A stretch of 64,000 nucleotides of DNA from Alphaproteobacteria bacterium HGW-Alphaproteobacteria-7 (GCA_002842735.1 PHEB01000021.1:1-64000), one strand, 5' to 3'; positions 33,446 through 42,940 are shown, counted from the stretch's first letter. Numbers and translations: made by a program. Notes: generated by a model not told the origin, from the letters alone.

Positions 33446-36241
33446 ATGAACAAGCCGACCGATAGCCTCATCCCCGCCTTCACCGATCAGGAAGGCCCGC
33501 AGCCCGGCCCTTCGTGGGAGCGGCGCGGGTGGCTTGATACGCTGGCCGATAGCGCATCCGATCTGACCTCCGCGATGGATCCGACCGAGATGCGGATCGT
33601 GGTGGCGAAGTCCGCGAAGGACGCGGGCAAGCCTGCCGATCCCAAGGCGGTCGAAAAGGCCGCGGCGCTCTCCATCTCGGCAATGCAGTTGGTGCGGCTC
33701 TATCGGGTGCGCGGGCACATGGCGGCGGATCTCGATCCGCTGGGCCTGTCGGATCGCGAAGGGCCGGAAGACCTGAAGCTCGAATGGCACGGGCTGGCGG
33801 GCAAGGAAAACGAGGATGTCTATGTCGGCGGCGTGCTCGGCATGGAATGGACCACGGTGGGCAAGCTCCACCAGCGGCTGCGCGAAGTCTATTGCGGCAA
33901 GGTCGGCCTTGAATACATGCACATCGCCGATACCGAGGAACGCCGGTTTCTGCAGGACAAGTTCGAAAGCCCCGGCGAAACGATCCAGTTCACCCCCGAA
34001 GGCAAAAAGGCGATCCTCGCGGCCGTGCTGCGCGGGGAGCAATATGAGGAATTCCTCGCCAAGAAATATGTCGGCACCAAGCGGTTCGGGCTGGATGGCG
34101 GCGAATCGATGATCCCGGCGCTGGAAGCCGTGATCAAGCATGGCGGTAGCTCGGGCGTGCGCGAAATCATCTACGGCATGGCCCACCGCGGGCGCTTGAA
34201 CGTGCTCGCCAACGTGATGGCCAAGCCATACCGCGTGATCTTCCACGAATTTTCGGGCGGCAGCGCCAACCCCGAAGATGTCGGCGGATCGGGCGATGTG
34301 AAATACCACCTCGGCACCAGCACCGACCGTTCGTTCGACGAAATCTCGGTGCATATGAGCCTTGTGCCCAACCCCTCGCACCTCGAAGCGGTGAACCCCG
34401 TGGTGCTGGGCAAGGCGCGCGCGCAACAGGCGATCCGCGATGATCTCAGCAAAAAGGAACAGGTGCTCCCCGTTCTGATCCACGGCGATGCCGCCTTCGC
34501 GGGGCAAGGGGTGGTGTGGGAAAGCCTCTCGCTTTCGGGCGTGCCGGGGTATGATACCGGCGGCTGCATCCACTTCATCATCAACAACCAGATCGGGTTT
34601 ACTACTAGCCCCAATTTCGCGCGCTCGTCGCCCTATCCGTCTGATGTGGCCAAGGGCGTGATGGCGCCGATCCTGCACGTCAACGGCGATGACCCCGAAG
34701 CAGTGACGTTCGCCTGCAAACTGGCGGTGGAATATCGCCAAACCTTCCACCGCGACGTGGTGATCGACATGTGGTGTTACCGCCGCTTTGGCCACAACGA
34801 AGGTGACGAGCCCAAATTCACCCAGCCGCTGATGTATGATGGGATCCGCGCGCATCCCAAGGTCAGCGTCAGCTACGAAAAGCGGCTGATTGGTGAAGGC
34901 GTGATTGAACCCGGCACGCGCGAGCGGATGGCGGGAGAATTCGTCGCGCTGCTCGAAGAAGAATTTAAAGCGGGCAAAAACTACAAAGCCAACGAAGCCG
35001 ACTGGTTCGGCGGGCGCTGGTCAGGGCTGAACAAGCCCGCCGATCCGGAAACCGCGCGGCGCAATGTCGAAACCGCAATCGAACCCAAGGTGTTTGATTC
35101 GCTGGGCCGGGTGCTGACCGAGGTGCCTGACGATCTGGGCATCCACAAAACGCTGGAACGCGTGATCGCTGCCAAGCGTGAAATGTTCGCCAATGGCGAC
35201 GGTTTCGATTGGGCCACCGCCGAGGCGCTCGCTTTCGGCAGTCTGGTGATGGAAGGCTACGGCGTGCGCCTGTCCGGGCAGGATTCGGGACGCGGCACCT
35301 TCAGCCAGCGCCACGCGGTATGGGTCGACCAGAAAAGCGAACGCAAATATGTGCCGTTGAACACCCTGCCGCACGGCAAGTTCGAAGTGCACGATTCCAC
35401 CCTGTCGGAATATGGCGTGCTCGGCTTCGAATACGGGTTTGCGATGGCCGATCCCAAAAGCCTGGTGCTGTGGGAAGGCCAGTTTGGCGATTTTGCCAAT
35501 GGTGCGCAGATCATGATCGATCAGTTCATCGCCAGCGGCGAATCCAAATGGCTGCGCGCCAATGGTCTGGTGATGCTGTTGCCGCATGGCTACGAAGGGC
35601 AAGGGCCGGAGCATTCCTCGGCTCGGCTCGAACGGTTCCTGCAATTGTGTGCGGATGACAATATGTGCGTGTGCAACATCACCACCCCGGCCAATTACTT
35701 CCACGTGTTGCGCCGCCAGATGCTGCGGTCGTTCCGCAAGCCGTTGATCATCATGAGCCCCAAGTCGCTGCTGCGCCACCCGCTGGCCAAAAGCGCGAAG
35801 GGCGATTTCACCGGCGAAACGCATTTCATGCGCATCCTGTCGGACTCCGCCACGATTGCCGATGACAAGGTGCGGCGCGTAGTGCTGTGTTCGGGCAAGG
35901 TCGCCTATGATCTGATGGAAGCGCGCGATGCGGAAAGGATTGACGACGTGTCGATCATCCGGATTGAACAGCTTTACCCCTTCCCCGGCGATCCGCTGGC
36001 GGTGCGGCTGAAGCGGATGACCAACCTCAAAGACGTGGTGTGGTGTCAGGAAGAACCGAAAAACAATGGTTCGTGGTTCTTCGTCCAGAACCAGATCGAA
36101 GATGCGCTGACCGCCGCCGGGCATACGGGCAAACGCCCGCTCTATGCCGGACGCGCCGCCGCCGCTTCGCCCGCCACCGGGCTCGCCAGCCGTCACAAGG
36201 CCCAGCAGGAGGCGCTTGTCGCCGATGCGCTTGGCCTTTAG
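33446..36241 (+). CDS. sucA: 2-oxoglutarate dehydrogenase E1 component
   Basis: 931 residues, normal length. The thiamine-diphosphate enzyme decarboxylates 2-oxoglutarate and passes the succinyl group to the lipoyl domain of SucB. Conserved: VIYGMAHRGRLNVLANV, HLGTSTDRSF, IHGDAAFAGQGVVWE, the cofactor region GGCIHFIINNQIGFTT, and SQRHAVW plus LPHGYEGQGPEHSSARLERFLQ in the second half. The start ATG 33446 uses an AAGG supplied by the upstream palindromic arm. Confidence 0.97.
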   Translation: MNKPTDSLIPAFTDQEGPQPGPSWERRGWLDTLADSASDLTSAMDPTEMRIVVAKSAKDAGKPADPKAVEKAAALSISAMQLVRLYRVRGHMAADLDPLGLSDREGPEDLKLEWHGLAGKENEDVYVGGVLGMEWTTVGKLHQRLREVYCGKVGLEYMHIADTEERRFLQDKFESPGETIQFTPEGKKAILAAVLRGEQYEEFLAKKYVGTKRFGLDGGESMIPALEAVIKHGGSSGVREIIYGMAHRGRLNVLANVMAKPYRVIFHEFSGGSANPEDVGGSGDVKYHLGTSTDRSFDEISVHMSLVPNPSHLEAVNPVVLGKARAQQAIRDDLSKKEQVLPVLIHGDAAFAGQGVVWESLSLSGVPGYDTGGCIHFIINNQIGFTTSPNFARSSPYPSDVAKGVMAPILHVNGDDPEAVTFACKLAVEYRQTFHRDVVIDMWCYRRFGHNEGDEPKFTQPLMYDGIRAHPKVSVSYEKRLIGEGVIEPGTRERMAGEFVALLEEEFKAGKNYKANEADWFGGRWSGLNKPADPETARRNVETAIEPKVFDSLGRVLTEVPDDLGIHKTLERVIAAKREMFANGDGFDWATAEALAFGSLVMEGYGVRLSGQDSGRGTFSQRHAVWVDQKSERKYVPLNTLPHGKFEVHDSTLSEYGVLGFEYGFAMADPKSLVLWEGQFGDFANGAQIMIDQFIASGESKWLRANGLVMLLPHGYEGQGPEHSSARLERFLQLCADDNMCVCNITTPANYFHVLRRQMLRSFRKPLIIMSPKSLLRHPLAKSAKGDFTGETHFMRILSDSATIADDKVRRVVLCSGKVAYDLMEARDAERIDDVSIIRIEQLYPFPGDPLAVRLKRMTNLKDVVWCQEEPKNNGSWFFVQNQIEDALTAAGHTGKRPLYAGRAAAASPATGLASRHKAQQEALVADALGL

Positions 36242-36270
36242 TTTTGTATCACACACCTCGCTCACCCTGC

Positions 36271-36320
36271 ACTTGTCGAAGGGTCGGGTGCGGGGCTTCG
36301 ACAAGCTCAGCCTGAGCGGT
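36271..36320. repeat. Inverted dispersed repeat between sucA and sucB
   Basis: ACTTGTCGAAG at the left and CTTCGACAAGCTCAGCCTGAGCGG at the right form an inverted pair around a GC-rich spacer. The right half resembles the repeat at 6571-6597 (CTTCGACAAGCTCAGGGCGAGCGG). It is distinct from the GTGAGTCCCCGC family and forms the leader region of sucB. Confidence 0.8.
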
Positions 36321-36345
36321 CTTAGGAAGAATGGGAACGCAGTAA

Positions 36346-37581
36346 ATGGCCACTGAAATCACAGTCCCCGCCCTTGGCGAATCCGTCACCGAAGGCACGA
36401 TTGCCGAATGGCTTAAACAGCCCGGCGATGCAGTCGCTGCCGATGAACCCATCGTCAGCCTGGAAACCGACAAGGTCGCGGTTGACGTGCCCTCGCCCGT
36501 CGCGGGCGTCATGTCCGAACACCGCGTTGCGGTGGGCGACACGGTCGAAGTGGGCGCGGTAATCGCGGTGGTGGACGAAGGCGCGACGGCCTCTGCCCCC
36601 AAAGCCGCGCCTGCCCCTGCGGCGGCCAAGGCTGATACCGCTGCGCCAGCGCCTGCCGCGTCCGAAGAACTGCTGAATGCGGCGCAAACCATGTCGCCAG
36701 CTGTGCGCCGCGCGGTGCTGGAACACGGGGTTGACCCCTCAACCATCAAGGGCAGCGGCAAGGATGGCCGGTTGACCAAGGAAGACGTGCTCGCCGCGGC
36801 TGAGGCGAAGGCCAAGGGCGGCACTCCCGCGCCCTCGCCCGCCCCTGCCCCGGCGGCAACCCCCGCCCCAACTGGCGGCGCGCGCGGCGAAGAGCGGGTC
36901 AAGATGACCCGGATGCGCCAGACCATCGCCAAGCGGTTGAAGGGCGCGCAGGAACAGGCCGCGCTGCTCACTACCTTCAACGATTGCGACATGAGCGCGG
37001 TCATCGAAGCACGTGAGAAATACAAGGACTTGTTCGCGAAAAAGCACGACATTCGCCTCGGCTTCATGGGCTTTTTCGCCAAGGCCGCCTGCCTTGCGCT
37101 GAAAGACGTGCCAAGCGCCAATGCCTATATCGAGGGCGACGAAATCGTCTATCACGACTATGTCGATATCTCGGTTGCGGTGTCGGCGCCCAACGGGCTT
37201 GTCGTCCCCGTCATCCGCGATGCCGACAAGAAGGGCTTTGCCCGGATCGAACAGGACATCGCCGATTTCGGCGCGCGCGCAAAAGCTGGCACGCTGACGA
37301 TGGACGACATGAGCGGCGGCACCTTCACCATCAGCAACGGCGGCGTGTTCGGCTCGCTTATGAGCACCCCGATCATCAACCCGCCGCAGTCGGCAGTGCT
37401 GGGCCTCCACCGGATCGAAGATCGCCCGGTTGTACGTAACGGCCAGATTGTGATCCGCCCGATGATGTATCTGGCGCTGTCCTATGACCACCGCCTGATC
37501 GACGGACGCGAGGCGGTAACCGCGCTCAAGATCATCAAGGAAGCGATCGAGGATCCGACGCGGATGTTGATTGATTTGTGA
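36346..37581 (+). CDS. sucB: Dihydrolipoyl succinyltransferase (E2 of 2-oxoglutarate dehydrogenase)
   Basis: 411 residues. An N-terminal lipoyl domain carries the modified lysine in [10 protein letters not shown] (Lys43). An Ala/Pro linker leads to the peripheral-subunit-binding domain ([32 protein letters not shown]), a second Ala/Pro linker, and the catalytic domain ending with the active-site [14 protein letters not shown]. It forms the 24-subunit core that transfers succinyl to CoA. It is flanked by dispersed repeats on both sides but in frame with the operon order sucA-sucB-lpd. Confidence 0.96.
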   Translation: MATEITVPALGESVTEGTIAEWLKQPGDAVAADEPIVSLETDKVAVDVPSPVAGVMSEHRVAVGDTVEVGAVIAVVDEGATASAPKAAPAPAAAKADTAAPAPAASEELLNAAQTMSPAVRRAVLEHGVDPSTIKGSGKDGRLTKEDVLAAAEAKAKGGTPAPSPAPAPAATPAPTGGARGEERVKMTRMRQTIAKRLKGAQEQAALLTTFNDCDMSAVIEAREKYKDLFAKKHDIRLGFMGFFAKAACLALKDVPSANAYIEGDEIVYHDYVDISVAVSAPNGLVVPVIRDADKKGFARIEQDIADFGARAKAGTLTMDDMSGGTFTISNGGVFGSLMSTPIINPPQSAVLGLHRIEDRPVVRNGQIVIRPMMYLALSYDHRLIDGREAVTALKIIKEAIEDPTRMLIDL

Positions 37582-37597
37582 GCGTGTAAATCGCATC

Positions 37598-37676
37598 GTC
37601 ACCCCAGCGAAAGCTGGGGCCTAGAGCGGCAAGCTTGACCCCCGCAGCCTGAGATCCCAGCTGTTGCTGGGATGAC
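37598..37676. repeat. REP-like element between sucB and lpdA
   Basis: GTCACCCCAGCGAAAGCTGGGG at the left and ATCCCAGCTGTTGCTGGGATGAC at the right, each a hairpin, separated by about 35 bases. It is the intergenic relative of the copy fused into uvrA. Its last bases (GATGAC) run straight into the GGAG that serves lpdA. Confidence 0.92.
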
Positions 37677-37686
37677 GGAGAAAAAA

Positions 37687-39093
37687 ATGGCTGACCACAA
37701 TTACGATTACGACGTCCTCATCATCGGTGCCGGCCCCGGCGGCTATGTCGCGGCGATCCGTGCAGGCCAGCTCGGGCTGAAGACCGCCTGTGTGGAAAGC
37801 CGCGAGACGCTGGGGGGCACCTGCCTCAATGTCGGGTGCATTCCATCCAAGGCGCTGCTGCATGGTTCGGAACTGTTCGAGGAAGCTGCGGGCGGCCACT
37901 TCGCCACTTGGGGCATCACCGCCACGCCAAAGCTCGACCTCTCCAAGATGATGGCCGAAAAGACCAAGGCCGTGGGCGAGTTGACCGGCGGAATCGAATT
38001 CCTGTTCAAGAAGAACAAGGTCACATGGCTGAAAGGCCACGCCGCGTTTGAAGACGCGCACACCGTCAATGTCGGCGGCGAGAAAGTCACCGCCAAGGAT
38101 ATCGTGATCGCCACCGGGTCGAACGTCACCCCGCTCCCCGGCGTTGAGGTCGACAATGCGGCCAAGCGCATCGTTGACAGCACCGGCGCGCTTGATCTGG
38201 ACGAAGTGCCCGAACATCTGGTGGTGATCGGCGGCGGGGTTATCGGGCTCGAACTCGGCTCGGTGTGGCGCAGGCTCGGCGCGAAAGTCACCGTGGTCGA
38301 ATTCCTCGACCAGCTGCTCCCCGGCATGGACGGCGACGTGCGCAAGGAAGCGCAGAAAATCTTCAAGAAGCAGGGCATCGACATGATGCTCAGCCACAAG
38401 GTCACCGGCGCGAAGGTTGCTGGCAAGAAAGTCGCCCTCACCATCGAAAAATCGGCGGGCGGCGATGAACAGACCATCACCGCCAGCCATGTGCTGGTAT
38501 CGATCGGGCGGCGCCCCAATACCGATGGCCTTGCGCTCGACAAGGCGGGCCTTGCCGTCAACAAGCGCGGGCAGATCGAAATCGACCACGATTTCCGCAC
38601 TTCTGTGCCCAATATCTGGGGGATCGGTGACGTGGTTCCCGGCCCGATGCTGGCGCACAAGGCCGAGGATGAAGGCATCGCGGTCGCTGAAAACATCGCG
38701 GGCCTGACCGGTATAGTGAACCACGATGTGATCCCCAGCGTCGTCTATACCGCGCCCGAAATCGCAGGCGTCGGCATCACCGAGGAAGAGGCCAAGGAAC
38801 GCGGGCTCAGCGTCAAGGTCGGCAAGTTCCCGATGATGGCCAACAGCCGCGCCAAGGCCAACCGTGACACTGATGGCTTTGTGAAGGTGATCGCTGACGC
38901 CGAAACCGACCGGGTGCTGGGCGTGTGGATCATCGCCAGCCTTGCAGGCACGATGATCGCTGAGGCCTGCATTGCAATGGAGTTCGGCGCAACATCCGAA
39001 GACATCGCCTACACCTGCCACGCCCACCCCACCCACGCCGAAGCGTTGAAGGAAGCAGCGATGGCGGTGACGGGCAAGCCGATCCATATGTGA
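37687..39093 (+). CDS. lpdA: Dihydrolipoyl dehydrogenase (E3)
   Basis: 468 residues from ATG 37687 (MADHNYDYDVLIIGAGPGG); GGAG lies 7 bases upstream. An in-frame ATG at 37672 lies inside the palindromic element and is unlikely to be used. It reoxidises the lipoyl groups of SucB using FAD and NAD. FAD motif VLIIGAGPGGYVAA, redox-active disulfide GGTCLNVGCIPSK, NAD motif VVIGGGVIGLELG and the C-terminal HAHPTHAEAL active-site segment are intact. It is the last TCA gene of the operon. Confidence 0.97.
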   Translation: MADHNYDYDVLIIGAGPGGYVAAIRAGQLGLKTACVESRETLGGTCLNVGCIPSKALLHGSELFEEAAGGHFATWGITATPKLDLSKMMAEKTKAVGELTGGIEFLFKKNKVTWLKGHAAFEDAHTVNVGGEKVTAKDIVIATGSNVTPLPGVEVDNAAKRIVDSTGALDLDEVPEHLVVIGGGVIGLELGSVWRRLGAKVTVVEFLDQLLPGMDGDVRKEAQKIFKKQGIDMMLSHKVTGAKVAGKKVALTIEKSAGGDEQTITASHVLVSIGRRPNTDGLALDKAGLAVNKRGQIEIDHDFRTSVPNIWGIGDVVPGPMLAHKAEDEGIAVAENIAGLTGIVNHDVIPSVVYTAPEIAGVGITEEEAKERGLSVKVGKFPMMANSRAKANRDTDGFVKVIADAETDRVLGVWIIASLAGTMIAEACIAMEFGATSEDIAYTCHAHPTHAEALKEAAMAVTGKPIHM

Positions 39094-39099
39094 TTTGCC

Positions 39100-40077
39100 A
39101 TGACCCGCTCAGTTGCCATCATCGGAGCGGGTCAGATCGGGTTTGCAGCGACACATGCGTTTTGCACAGAAGCGTGGGATGTCACCATTCTCTCCCGCAC
39201 GCGTCCGGCGTGGCTTCAGTTTCCTCAGCAGTGGCGTGCCTATGATGCTGGGGTAGATCCACCCCCGCGCGCCGATGCGGTGCTGGACACCATTGCTTAC
39301 GACGCAGCAGACGTCAGCCACTACGATCCCGATTGCATCGGCAGGCTCATCGTGGTTTCATCGGCAAGCGTATATTGTGATGATCAGGGCCGAACGCTTG
39401 ATGAGGGGCCGGTCAACGGTTACCCCGAATTCGCGGGAGCCATCACCGAACACCAATCCACTGTTAAAGGTGGGCCGGAAAGCTACTCGACGCGCAAGGT
39501 AAGAATGGAAGAATGCGTGCGCGCCCTGTTTGGCGAACGCGCCACCATCCTGCGTCCCTGCGCGATATACGGCCAATGGTCACGGCACCCGCGCGAATGG
39601 TGGTTCGTCAAGCGGTTGCTCGATGGGCGGGCGCACATTCCACTGATCTTCGGCGGGCAATCGCAATTCCAGACCAGCGATGTCGGCGCGATTGCAGCCA
39701 CTGCCGAGGCTTCTGCCAGCCTTGGAGTGGGCGGCATATTCAACATTGCAGACGCCGATGCGCCCAGTGTGCGCGAAATTGGCGAAGCAATCGCCGCCTG
39801 CCTGGATAAGGACGTGGAGTTTGTCGGGCTTGAAGAAGTGGGACTGATTGGACGAACACCGTGGTCAGTGCCCAGGCCTTTCATTGTTTCGTCTGCTCGT
39901 GCGGCGGTGGTGACAGGCAAGCAATCGTGTAGTTATGCCGACCGAATGCCCCTCGCAGTGCAGTGGCTGCATCACCATGCCCCTGCGGATTGGCGGGTGG
40001 CCTTCCCCCAGCTTGCCGCATATCCGTGGGATTTGTTCGATTACGCGGTAGAAGATCGCTTTTTCGCCTCGCTGTGA
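39100..40077 (+). CDS. NAD-dependent epimerase/dehydratase-family protein
   Basis: 325 residues, starting 6 bases after lpdA. The N-terminal IIGAGQIG is a Rossmann motif of the extended/atypical SDR type, VVSSASVYCDDQ and SYSTRKVRMEE carry the catalytic Ser/Tyr-x3-Lys, and TILRPCAIYGQWS plus FQTSDVGAIA match sugar-nucleotide epimerases and related reductases. The substrate is unknown. Its GC content is visibly lower than that of lpdA and the amidase, so it may be a later addition, though it is probably transcribed with the operon. Confidence 0.8.
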   Translation: MTRSVAIIGAGQIGFAATHAFCTEAWDVTILSRTRPAWLQFPQQWRAYDAGVDPPPRADAVLDTIAYDAADVSHYDPDCIGRLIVVSSASVYCDDQGRTLDEGPVNGYPEFAGAITEHQSTVKGGPESYSTRKVRMEECVRALFGERATILRPCAIYGQWSRHPREWWFVKRLLDGRAHIPLIFGGQSQFQTSDVGAIAATAEASASLGVGGIFNIADADAPSVREIGEAIAACLDKDVEFVGLEEVGLIGRTPWSVPRPFIVSSARAAVVTGKQSCSYADRMPLAVQWLHHHAPADWRVAFPQLAAYPWDLFDYAVEDRFFASL

Positions 40078-40116
40078 ACGGCTGGGCTATTGCCAATGAA
40101 AGAGGATGATCAACCC

Positions 40117-41475
40117 ATGGCCTATCCGCAATTGACCGACAAACCCGGCGCGCTGGAAACGGCTGCTGCGATCCGGGCGGGAACACTCAGCGTTGCCGAG
40201 GCGGTCGATGCGGCGATCACCCGGGTTGAGAAATACGACAGCAGCATCGATGCGCTGGCGGTCCCGGATTTTGAGCGTGCTTACGACACTGCCACGGCGA
40301 TGGACAAACACGGCCCGCGCCCCGATCAGCCGCTGTTCGGCGTGCCGATGACGATCAAGGAAAGCTTTGACATCGCGGGCCTGCCTACCACCTGGGGGCA
40401 TCCGCGTTACAAGGATCAGATCGCCCCGCGCGATTCCTTGCTGGTGCGGCGTTTGAAGGCGGCGGGCGCGGTAATTATCGGCAAGACCAACGTGCCGGTC
40501 GACCTCACCGATTGGCAAAGCTTTAACCCGGTCTATGGCCGCACCTCCAACCCGCACAACGCCGAACGCTCCCCCGGCGGATCATCGGGCGGCGCAGCGG
40601 CAGTGGTGGCGAGCGGGATGGTGCCCTGCGATTATGGCACCGACATCGGCGGATCGGTGCGGGTGCCCGCGCATTTCTGCGGCGTTTGGGGGCACAAGAC
40701 CACCTGGGGCCTCATCCCCAAGCACGGGCACGATCACCCCGCCATGTCGCGGCGCGATGGCTTTATTGCAGCCCATGATGGGGCCTTGTCGATCGCTGGC
40801 CCCTTGGCGCGCAACCCTGATGATCTGGCGGTGCTGACCGAAGTCGGCGCGGAGGTGCCGCTGCGCCGCCGGGCCAAGCCGCTGAAGGAATGCCGCCTGC
40901 TCGCCATCACCGCGCTGCCGAACGCGCCGGTGGATGCCAGCGTGATGCAGCCGACCGAGGCGGCGCTGGAAACCCTCGCCCGCGCTGGTGTGACGATCGA
41001 GCGTGCGAGCGACCTTGTCCCCGATCAATCGCAGCAATATCGCCACTATCTCAAGATGATGAACGTGGCGATGGCGCGCGGCGCGCCTGCGCCCGATGGC
41101 AAGCGTGCGAGTGCAACCGACTGGTTTGATCTGATGGACGCGCAGGCCGCCAATATCGCGCAGTGGGAGGCGTTGTTTGAAACCTACGACTTCATCCTCG
41201 CCCCGCCCGCGCCGGTGCTGGCCGTGCCGCACAGCGACAAGGCGGTGTTTCGCGGCACGCTCACCATCAACGGTGCGGAGGAACCCGGAGGCAATGCGCT
41301 CGCCTGGGCGGGATTGGCGACCTTCCCCGGCCTGCCCGTCACCGTGCTCCCCATCGGCAGCGGCAGCTATCTGGGCGCAGACCTGCCGTGCGGAATGCAG
41401 GTGATCGGCCCGCGTTGGAGCGACCTTGATTGCATCGCAGCTGCGGCGGCCATCGGTCAGATCTTGCACGGTTGA
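40117..41475 (+). CDS. Amidase (amidase-signature family)
   Basis: 452 residues from ATG 40117 (MAYPQLTDKPGALETAAAIR), chosen because AGAGG lies upstream; ATG 40096 is the alternative. The Ser-cisSer-Lys triad is visible: Lys in VPMTIKESFDIAG, cis-Ser in SPGGSSGGAAAV, nucleophile in YGTDIGGSVRVPA. The enzyme hydrolyses carboxylic amides. GatA is unlikely because gatB/gatC are not adjacent and the C-terminal half differs; the substrate is unknown. Confidence 0.87.
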   Translation: MAYPQLTDKPGALETAAAIRAGTLSVAEAVDAAITRVEKYDSSIDALAVPDFERAYDTATAMDKHGPRPDQPLFGVPMTIKESFDIAGLPTTWGHPRYKDQIAPRDSLLVRRLKAAGAVIIGKTNVPVDLTDWQSFNPVYGRTSNPHNAERSPGGSSGGAAAVVASGMVPCDYGTDIGGSVRVPAHFCGVWGHKTTWGLIPKHGHDHPAMSRRDGFIAAHDGALSIAGPLARNPDDLAVLTEVGAEVPLRRRAKPLKECRLLAITALPNAPVDASVMQPTEAALETLARAGVTIERASDLVPDQSQQYRHYLKMMNVAMARGAPAPDGKRASATDWFDLMDAQAANIAQWEALFETYDFILAPPAPVLAVPHSDKAVFRGTLTINGAEEPGGNALAWAGLATFPGLPVTVLPIGSGSYLGADLPCGMQVIGPRWSDLDCIAAAAAIGQILHG

Positions 41476-41487
41476 TGCAGGTTCGCC

Positions 41488-42192
41488 ATGGCGCAAGGCA
41501 TGGCACGCAAACCCTTCATGCGCACTCTGGCGAAATGGCACATCTGGCTCGGCTGGCTGGTCGGGGTGCCCATCGTCATGTGGCTCGCCACCGGATTGCT
41601 GATGGTGGCGCGCCCGATAGAGGACGTGCGCGGCGATCATCTGCGCCACGCCATGCCGCCTGCGCCGCTGGTCATCCCCGGCAGCACGCTCGCCGCGCCC
41701 GAAGCCGCGTTGAAAGATATGCGCGTGACCATGCAGGATGGCCGCGCGGTGGCGATCCTCACCACGCTGGATGGCGCGGTCAACCGGGTCGATTTCGCCA
41801 GCGGAGCGTCGCTCCCCCCGCTGGATGCCGCCGCTGCGCGCGCGCTGGTGGCAAAGCGGATCGTGGGCGGCGACAGGCCTGCGCGCGTCACGCTGTTCCC
41901 CGCCGACCGCACCCCGTTCGATTTCCGCCGCCCGATTGCGGTGTGGCAGGTGGCGCTGAAAGACGGCACCAATGTCTATGTCGGGCGCGATACCGGCGAG
42001 GTTGAGGCGGTGCGCACGCGGTGGTGGCGCGCATTCGATATCGCCTGGGGCCTGCACATCATGGACCTGTCGGAACGGGAGGATACCAGCCACCCGATCC
42101 TGATCCTGTTCGCGGCGCTATCGCTCACCGGGGCGCTGATCGGCACCACACTGATGTTCCGCCGCCGCCGCGCACGGCGGGCCGCCGTATGA
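41488..42192 (+). CDS. PepSY-domain membrane protein
   Basis: 234 residues. An N-terminal transmembrane helix (KWHIWLGWLVGVPIVMWLATGLLM) starts the PepSY-associated TM pattern, a periplasmic part with a PepSY-like region (ARALVAKRIVGGDRPARVTLFP, VYVGRDTGEVEAVRTRWW) follows, and a second helix (ILILFAALSLTGALIGTTLMF) ends in a basic cytoplasmic tail. The WHIWLGW and FDIAWGLHIMDL motifs are typical of the family, which is linked to iron or redox membrane systems. Its ATGA overlap with the next gene shows co-transcription. Confidence 0.8.
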   Translation: MAQGMARKPFMRTLAKWHIWLGWLVGVPIVMWLATGLLMVARPIEDVRGDHLRHAMPPAPLVIPGSTLAAPEAALKDMRVTMQDGRAVAILTTLDGAVNRVDFASGASLPPLDAAAARALVAKRIVGGDRPARVTLFPADRTPFDFRRPIAVWQVALKDGTNVYVGRDTGEVEAVRTRWWRAFDIAWGLHIMDLSEREDTSHPILILFAALSLTGALIGTTLMFRRRRARRAAV

Positions 42193-42845
42193 CCCCCGCT
42201 GTCCTCACCCCGATTCTCGATCTGCTCGATATCGCCGGGATTGCGGTGTTCGCGCTGTCGGGCGCGGTGCTGGCCGCGCGGCTGCGGCAGACTTTCGTTA
42301 CGATGGGCTTTTTCGCACTCGTCACCGGCGTCGGCGGGGGCACGGTGCGCGATCTGCTGATCGGCGCGCCGGTGTTCTGGATTGGCGATGCATGGGTGGC
42401 GGCGGTGTGCCTTGCCACGGCGCTGATTGCGTGGTTCACCCCGGTGCGCTGGTGGGAGGGCAAGCTGTTCGCCTATGCTGACGGTGCGGGGCTGGCCGCC
42501 TATGCGGTGCTCGGCAGTGCCAAGGCGCTGGCTTACGGCGTGCCGCCCATTCCGGCCGCGCTAATGGGGATCATCACCGGCTGCGTCGGCGGGATCATCC
42601 GCGATGTGGTGGCGGGCCGCCCGTCGATCATCATGCAGCCCGAACTCTACGTCACCGCGGCCGCGCTGACCGCGGTGCTGACGGTGGCAGGCATGATCGC
42701 CGCCCCGCTGCTGGGCGTGCCCAAGGAATGGGTGTGGGGCGCAGGGTTTATCTGCGGCTTTGCCTTGCGCGCAGCCGCAATCCGCTGGGAATGGGGCCTG
42801 CCGAGCTATGGGGCGAGGGAAAAGGCCAATACCAATACGCGATGA
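42189..42845 (+). CDS. TRIC-type cation channel family protein (UPF0126/YadS)
   Basis: 218 residues from ATG 42189, overlapping the PepSY stop by ATGA. Seven hydrophobic segments with two internally repeated UPF0126 units: GIAVFALSGAVLAAR then GVGGGTVRDLLIGAPVFW, and ADGAGLAAYAVLGSAKA then GCVGGIIRDVVAGRPSIIM. The GG-RD motifs are the hallmark. Bacterial TRIC homologues form trimeric monovalent-cation channels; a glycine transporter role has also been suggested for some. A strong hairpin spans its stop codon. Confidence 0.88.
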   Translation: MTPAVLTPILDLLDIAGIAVFALSGAVLAARLRQTFVTMGFFALVTGVGGGTVRDLLIGAPVFWIGDAWVAAVCLATALIAWFTPVRWWEGKLFAYADGAGLAAYAVLGSAKALAYGVPPIPAALMGIITGCVGGIIRDVVAGRPSIIMQPELYVTAAALTAVLTVAGMIAAPLLGVPKEWVWGAGFICGFALRAAAIRWEWGLPSYGAREKANTNTR

Positions 42846-42867
42846 GCCTTGCTCATCACGTATTGGT
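42831..42867. terminator. Long hairpin over the end of the TRIC gene
   Basis: ACCAATACG-C-GATGAGC pairs with GCTCATC-A-CGTATTGGT around a 3-base loop: 16 paired bases and one mismatch. It lies at the convergence of the plus-strand TRIC operon and the minus-strand M48 gene and could act in both directions. There is no T-tract. Confidence 0.6.
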
Positions 42868-42939
42868 TAAGCCCGTGCGGCGCTTGAGCATTTCCAGCGC
42901 GTGATGCGTCAGCATCTCAGCGCGCTGGTAAGGACTCAC
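42856..42939 (-). CDS. Possible 27-residue small protein downstream of the M48 gene
   Basis: A GTG at 42939, one base after the M48 stop, opens a 27-codon frame reading SPYQRAEMLTHHALEMLKRR and then TGLTNT before TGA. The sequence is predicted to form one amphipathic helix and looks protein-like rather than random. No clear ribosome-binding site is present apart from coupling to the preceding stop. It may be real, a translated tail, or chance. Confidence 0.3.
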   Translation of the reverse strand: MSPYQRAEMLTHHALEMLKRRTGLTNT

Positions 42940-42940
42940 T

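Noticed and set aside
37672-37686. Upstream ATG for lpdA (MTEKK extension)
   Set aside because: It falls within the palindromic element and has no ribosome-binding site; the ATG at 37687 has GGAG 7 bases upstream and gives the family-typical N-terminus.
37621-39087. Long minus-strand frame opposite lpdA, and similar ones opposite sucA, amidase and uvrA
   Set aside because: All mirror well-conserved genes and lack starts, motifs or ribosome-binding sites of their own.
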